64,000 bases of DNA. Source: Rutidosis leptorrhynchoides (Eukaryota > Streptophyta > Magnoliopsida > Asterales > Asteraceae). Positions 60,031-64,000 of the stretch are shown here, piece by piece. Under the pieces are notes generated by a model, which saw only the letters and a program-made list of their open reading frames with translations, made no database searches and had not been told where the DNA came from. Every line of letters starts with the position of its first letter. The stretch's first letter is position 1. The position numbers and the translations under genes were made by a program. The DNA is taken from positions 507,868,501 through 507,932,500 of the forward strand of contig NC_092336.1 of NCBI RefSeq assembly GCF_046630445.1. Direction: 5' to 3'.

Positions 60031-60871
60031 ATAAGCTTATCAATCCAAAAAAACAAAAAGAAGTCTATGATCAAGCATTCCTGAGCAGATTCCGAGTTAG
60101 AAAGGTTTGCCACTTTTATGAAAGGGATTTAAGAGGATGTCGAGGATCCTAGATTTTAGTCTTCTTGGCATATTGGTTTTGGTTTCGTTGGTGGTTTAGC
60201 GCTTCAACTTAGGCTTTGTGTTTGGTTACAATTTGTAGTTCAAGAGTTTGTTGGAGTTGTTTAGTTGGTTTAGTTAGTTTGATTTTTTTTCTTCACTTTT
60301 TGTCCAATTTTGTATTTTTGTGGTTTCTTTCTCCATTTTGAAGAAAGAGCTTTGTTATGTTATTTTCTTTGTTTTGTGAATTGATATAAACGAGGAAAAT
60401 AAACTCGCGCTTCGCTGCGGAGTAGTTTCGATCGGTTAACAGTTGGTGATTATGGTCGGTTAATTGAACGTTAGAAAATAACGAAATGAAAAAGATAGTG
60501 AAAAAATGTTGTAAAGGTCCGTGTATAGCAAAAGAATCACCTAAAATCATGCAGCGATAATGCTTACTGTTTTACACATGTTGAAAACTTTAGTGTTTAT
60601 AATGTAAAGTAAGTAAAGATTTCGGACATCGTCCAGGTTAATAATTTCTTTTTTGTTAATGTTAATTATGTAATTTAAGAATCATGTTTATGTAAATTGA
60701 TTTTTATGCCCGTTGAGAATTAATCACTAATATATCATATTCGTATATGTTATATGTTTGTGTTCCTTTGTCCAATAATATTTGGAACTTGGGGTTTTAA
60801 TACGGAGTAGTTAATTAAGTTAGACCGTAACTAGTGCAGCGTGATCACAATCGTTTTTCCACCATGACGCC

Positions 60872-60890
60872 CCCATAGCGCCGCTATGGG
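60872..60890. repeat. Near-perfect palindrome upstream of the Harbinger transposase
   Basis: CCCATAGCG-C-CGCTATGGG: nine paired bases with a single-base spacer, 240 bp before the transposase ATG. It may lie near the element end; its terminal inverted repeat was not identified. Confidence 0.7.
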
Positions 60891-61043
60891 ACGTAATCGA
60901 CCGGAATTTTTTCAGGCGTGATGCTTGCATCACTTGCAGGTGATGGAGGATGCATCCAATAATTTTCCGCCACGTGTTTCGACCTTTCGAAAACAACCGT
61001 TTGAATTTTTATTTATTTATTTATTTTATTTTTTTCTTTTTTT

Positions 61044-61053
61044 TATATAAATA
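61044..61053 (+). promoter_or_regulatory. TATA box of the Harbinger transposase
   Basis: TATATAAATA, 79 bp upstream of the ATG at 61132, in a T-rich stretch. The decayed relative has the same arrangement at 4771-4845. Confidence 0.6.
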
Positions 61054-61131
61054 CCCCAACTCTTATACCATTTTTCACACACATTTCATTCAATATTATT
61101 AAAATTCCTATTCTATACTTCAAAAAATAAA

Positions 61132-62451
61132 ATGGTAAGAGCGTTGTTTAAAATGTTTAATATTTGGGATTCCGACGATGAAGACGATTTGGATTATTTA
61201 CGAGCATTGGCCGAAGAATTGGATGCTGACGAAGCTGAAGAAGCTGCCAACGATGAACGAGTTCGAAAGCCTCGAGTTTACCTTCGTAGAGATCATGAAG
61301 AAGCATGTAAAATTTTACACAAACATTATTTTCAAGAACATCCAACATATTTTGATCGTTGGTTTAGAAGACGTTTTAGAATGAGTAGAGATTTATTTTT
61401 ACGCATCAAAAATAATATACTTAGTTATGATGTAGAACCTTTACCTAGTCATTTCAAATATTTTATACAAAAAAGAGATGCGCTTGGTAGACTAGGTTTT
61501 ACTACCGAGCAAAATATTACATATGCGTTGCGTCAATTGGCGTATGGTACAGCAGCAGACATGTTTGATGAATATTTACAAATGTCAGAAGCCACATCAA
61601 TAATATGTCTTAATATGTTTTGTAAGTGTGTTTTGGAACTTTATGTTGACGAATATTTGAGGAAATCAACTAGTAGCGATATAGCTCGCTTGTATAGCGC
61701 TCATGAAGAAAAGCACGGTTTCAAGGGAATGCTTGGAAGCATTGACTGCATGCATTGGAAGTGGAAAAATTGCCCAGTTGCTTGAAAAGTGCAATATACT
61801 AGCGGTCATCAAGGTCACCCAACCATCGTTCTAGAAGCAGTTGCTTCATATGATACGTGGATTTGGCATACATTCTTTGGTGTTGCGGGTGCTAACAACG
61901 ATGTGAATGTTTTGAATCAATCTTCGTTATTCGATGACATCAAAAATAGAAATGCACCAGTTGCTCCATTTACTGTGAATGGCAATGATTACTTGAATGG
62001 TTATTATTTAGTCGATGAAATTTATCCAGATTGGGCAACATTAATGAAGGCGTATTCGACACCAACCGATGAACCACGTGCAAAATTCAAACAATTTCAA
62101 GAAAGTGCACGTAAAGATGTCGAGAGAACATTCGATGTTCTTCAAGGTAGATTCCATATTCTACAAATGGTTGGACGACCACATAGTGTGAACAAGTTAA
62201 GACGAATATTGTATTGTTGTGTGCTCTTGCACAATATGATAGTCGAGGATAACGGATTTAACATTACATGGCTCGAGGAAGAATTACTTGCCACTGATGA
62301 AGCAAATCCTAACTATGTAAGGAATCGATCTACAAGTCGTGATGTAAGAGAACAAGAAATACGAGATAGAAACGTTCATGACCAACTTCGACATGATCTT
62401 ACTGAACACATTTGGAGCCTTCCACCAAACTTTAGAACTATGAATGCTTAA
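61132..62451 (+). pseudogene. PIF/Harbinger transposase with a single in-frame TGA
   Basis: 439 codons in one frame from ATGGTAAGA to TAA at 62449-62451, interrupted only by TGA at 61783-61785. Related proteins have Trp there (NCPxAWxxQY), so one G-to-A change explains it. The N-terminal part is acidic. The DDE nuclease follows: GSIDC (Asp about 205), GANNDVNVL (Asp about 257) and SARKDVERTFDVLQGRF (Glu about 331), then RRILYCCVLLHNMIVED. It is the plant ALP1/HARBI1-like transposase type, which cuts and rejoins DNA at TTA-type targets. Autonomous PIF elements usually also encode a Myb/SANT-like partner; none was found nearby. The first segment is 217 codons and the second 220. Confidence 0.93.
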
Positions 62452-62574
62452 ATTGTGTCATTGTTGTATTTTGAATGTGTTGTATTCTGAATTTCAATAA
62501 ATTGTTGTATTTTGAATTTTAATAAATTGTGTAATTTTTATTTTCAATAAATTGTGTAATTTCAACATTAGATT

Positions 62575-62709
62575 CGTTCAAAGATGCTCAACAGAGATGC
62601 TCAACAGAGATGCTCTGTTAAAACTGTTGCTTTAATAAAGCTGTATTGAGCAAAGATGCTCTGTATAAAGTTGTATTGAGCAGAGATGCTATGTTTAAAG
62701 CTGTATTCA
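62575..62709 (+). repeat. Short tandem GAGCA-GATGCTC repeats downstream of the transposase
   Basis: The phrases agatgctcaacag, gagcaaagatgctctgt and gagcagagatgctatgt recur four or five times, partly with complementary ends (GAGCA...TGCTC). They lie between the transposase stop and the LTR start at 62710. They could be subterminal binding sites of the Harbinger element (inference); no matching array was found on its 5' side. Confidence 0.6.
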
Positions 62710-64000
62710 TGTAACAACCCTCACTTTTCGAGTTCTAAATTTACTGAATTAACCCTAGGGTTATATGTCTGACTATATGTATTAAGGGTTGTTATATACA
62801 ATTAAATATTGACCGAATAGTAATTTTTAGTCAACAATGTACGCTTAAATAAATAATATATTATTAATTTATATAATTTGACATAATTTAACTAAGTATA
62901 TAAACTTTGTATCACTTTTATTATTTAGTTAATGTATTATATATTTAACTATATAATAAATCTAATTATATATAAATGTAATAATATTTACAAACTTACT
63001 AAAACTATAGTTTAATAATTAAAATCATAATTATTATTAAAAATAGAAAATACCGAATTATTTATTATTTTGATGCAAAATTTGTATTTATTAATTAAAT
63101 ATAAAAAAATAAAAATAAAATAAAATAAAATATTATTGACAAATATTCTTGGAAAAGCATTAAATCAATTTGTTTATTTATATAAAAAAAATCCTTAAAA
63201 TAAATGAAAAAAAAAATTAAATCAATAAATTACTTTTTAATTAAAAATTTTAATGGAAAAACTACTTTTATTATTTTATTTTGTGCATTATCCCATGACC
63301 TAACATTTAATACTTTTTAATTTTAAAATTCCATTAAGAATTAAAATATTTCTTTTTCTTTTAATTATTTTATTCTTTTTACTTAATTTTTTCAAGTATA
63401 AATACCCCTCATTTCTCATTCAAACTCACACCAAAATTTCTCTCATTTTCTCTTTGAAGAATTACTACTAGTAAGTATTCTTTTCTTACTTTTTATTTTT
63501 TTACTTTTTACTTTTTACTTTTTACTTCGGTTATTATTTTTACCGAAACATGTAAATAATGTTATAAATTATATGCAATTAAAAATAAAATAAATAACAT
63601 GTATACACTATTACTATTACTAGCACCTATAACCTACTACTTATATTGTAACATAAAAACATTTTGGGATATGTATTAGAGATGTATAGATCTTCGAACT
63701 TTCTTGACGAATGGTTTCTATGAGATTCTAGGCAGAGGGTTTGGATTTTCAATTTAAAGGGTCCTATGGCTCAAGCCCCTAGATCTAAATTAGCCATTCG
63801 AAGGGAAAGGGGTGATTGGAAGCTTATCTAATACGACACGTATCCTAAAATGGAAAACACTGATAAAAGTAGAAACTCTCTAGTCATAGAAACTTAGTAA
63901 AATAAGAAACTTTCTAAAAATGGAAACTTTATAAAAATAGTAACTTACTAGGAATAGAAACTTAGTAAAACAAACTATACTTAAACACATACTTAAACTT
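62710..64000 (+). mobile_element. Element E: start of a further LTR, cut by the window edge
   Basis: Begins TGTAACAACCCTCAC, the style of start shared by the other gypsy-type LTRs here. A very AT-rich region follows, then a TATA box TATAAATA (63397-63404) with a C/A-rich leader (tacccctcatttctcattca), as expected of a U3/R border. No primer binding site is seen before the window ends. A TSD cannot be checked. It may be a solo LTR or a full element. Confidence 0.65.

Larger units (their letters stand above)
59014..60860. other. Intergenic stretch with two SINE-like remnants, no gene
   Basis: AT-rich sequence with chance ORFs only. Tandem GTAT/TGTA-rich repeats lie near 59250-59310. The two segments that look like short retroelement ends are listed separately. 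The far right (about 60410-60560) has a C-rich motif followed by AT-rich sequence; nothing was recognised. Confidence 0.5.

Noticed and set aside
1..64000. tRNA and rRNA genes
   Set aside because: The only tRNA-related sequences noticed are the short primer binding sites at 19239 and 29644; no cloverleaf or rRNA stretch was seen by eye.

Overview
The window looks like a piece of a large, repeat-rich eudicot plant genome. The LINE ORF1 of the RRM/DUF4283 type, the retrotransposon families and the CACTA/Ulp1 gene resemble those common in Asteraceae; that placement is inference. No ordinary host gene was found. Almost everything is a transposable element or the remains of one.

Layout. 1-3365: a LINE on the minus strand (ORF1 remnant plus endonuclease/reverse transcriptase) that runs off the left edge. 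4845-5851: a decayed PIF/Harbinger transposase. 7040-9815: a 5'-truncated LINE on the plus strand ending in an A-run. 9816-59013: a CACTA (En/Spm-like) element whose right terminus is visible at 59013. Its minus-strand gene (Transposase_24-like, DUF8039-like, Ulp1 peptidase) has been broken up by later insertions. 61132-62451: a nearly intact PIF/Harbinger transposase with one internal stop codon. 62710-64000: the start of another LTR.

The CACTA gene was hit three times: a reversed solo LTR (10343-13600), a 37-kb nest (16287-53331) and a second solo LTR (53611-56313). The nest is four levels deep and every level is bounded by a 5-bp target-site duplication (TSD): CACTA < LARD-like element A (TSD CGCAA) < element B (GAGTG) < Ty3/gypsy element C (ACTTG). 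A second gypsy copy, D (ACAAA), sits in the 3' LTR of A.

The most unusual content is of three kinds. (1) The LTR of A carries 13 consecutive hairpins whose stems change in a compensating way while the loop stays constant. (2) Gypsy elements C and D carry, upstream of gag-pol, an F-box protein gene of the At1g67623 type; C also has a separate acidic ORF. (3) Element B contains a decayed piece of a poly(A)-binding protein gene. The LTR families also share an 8-bp inverted repeat next to the polypurine tract.
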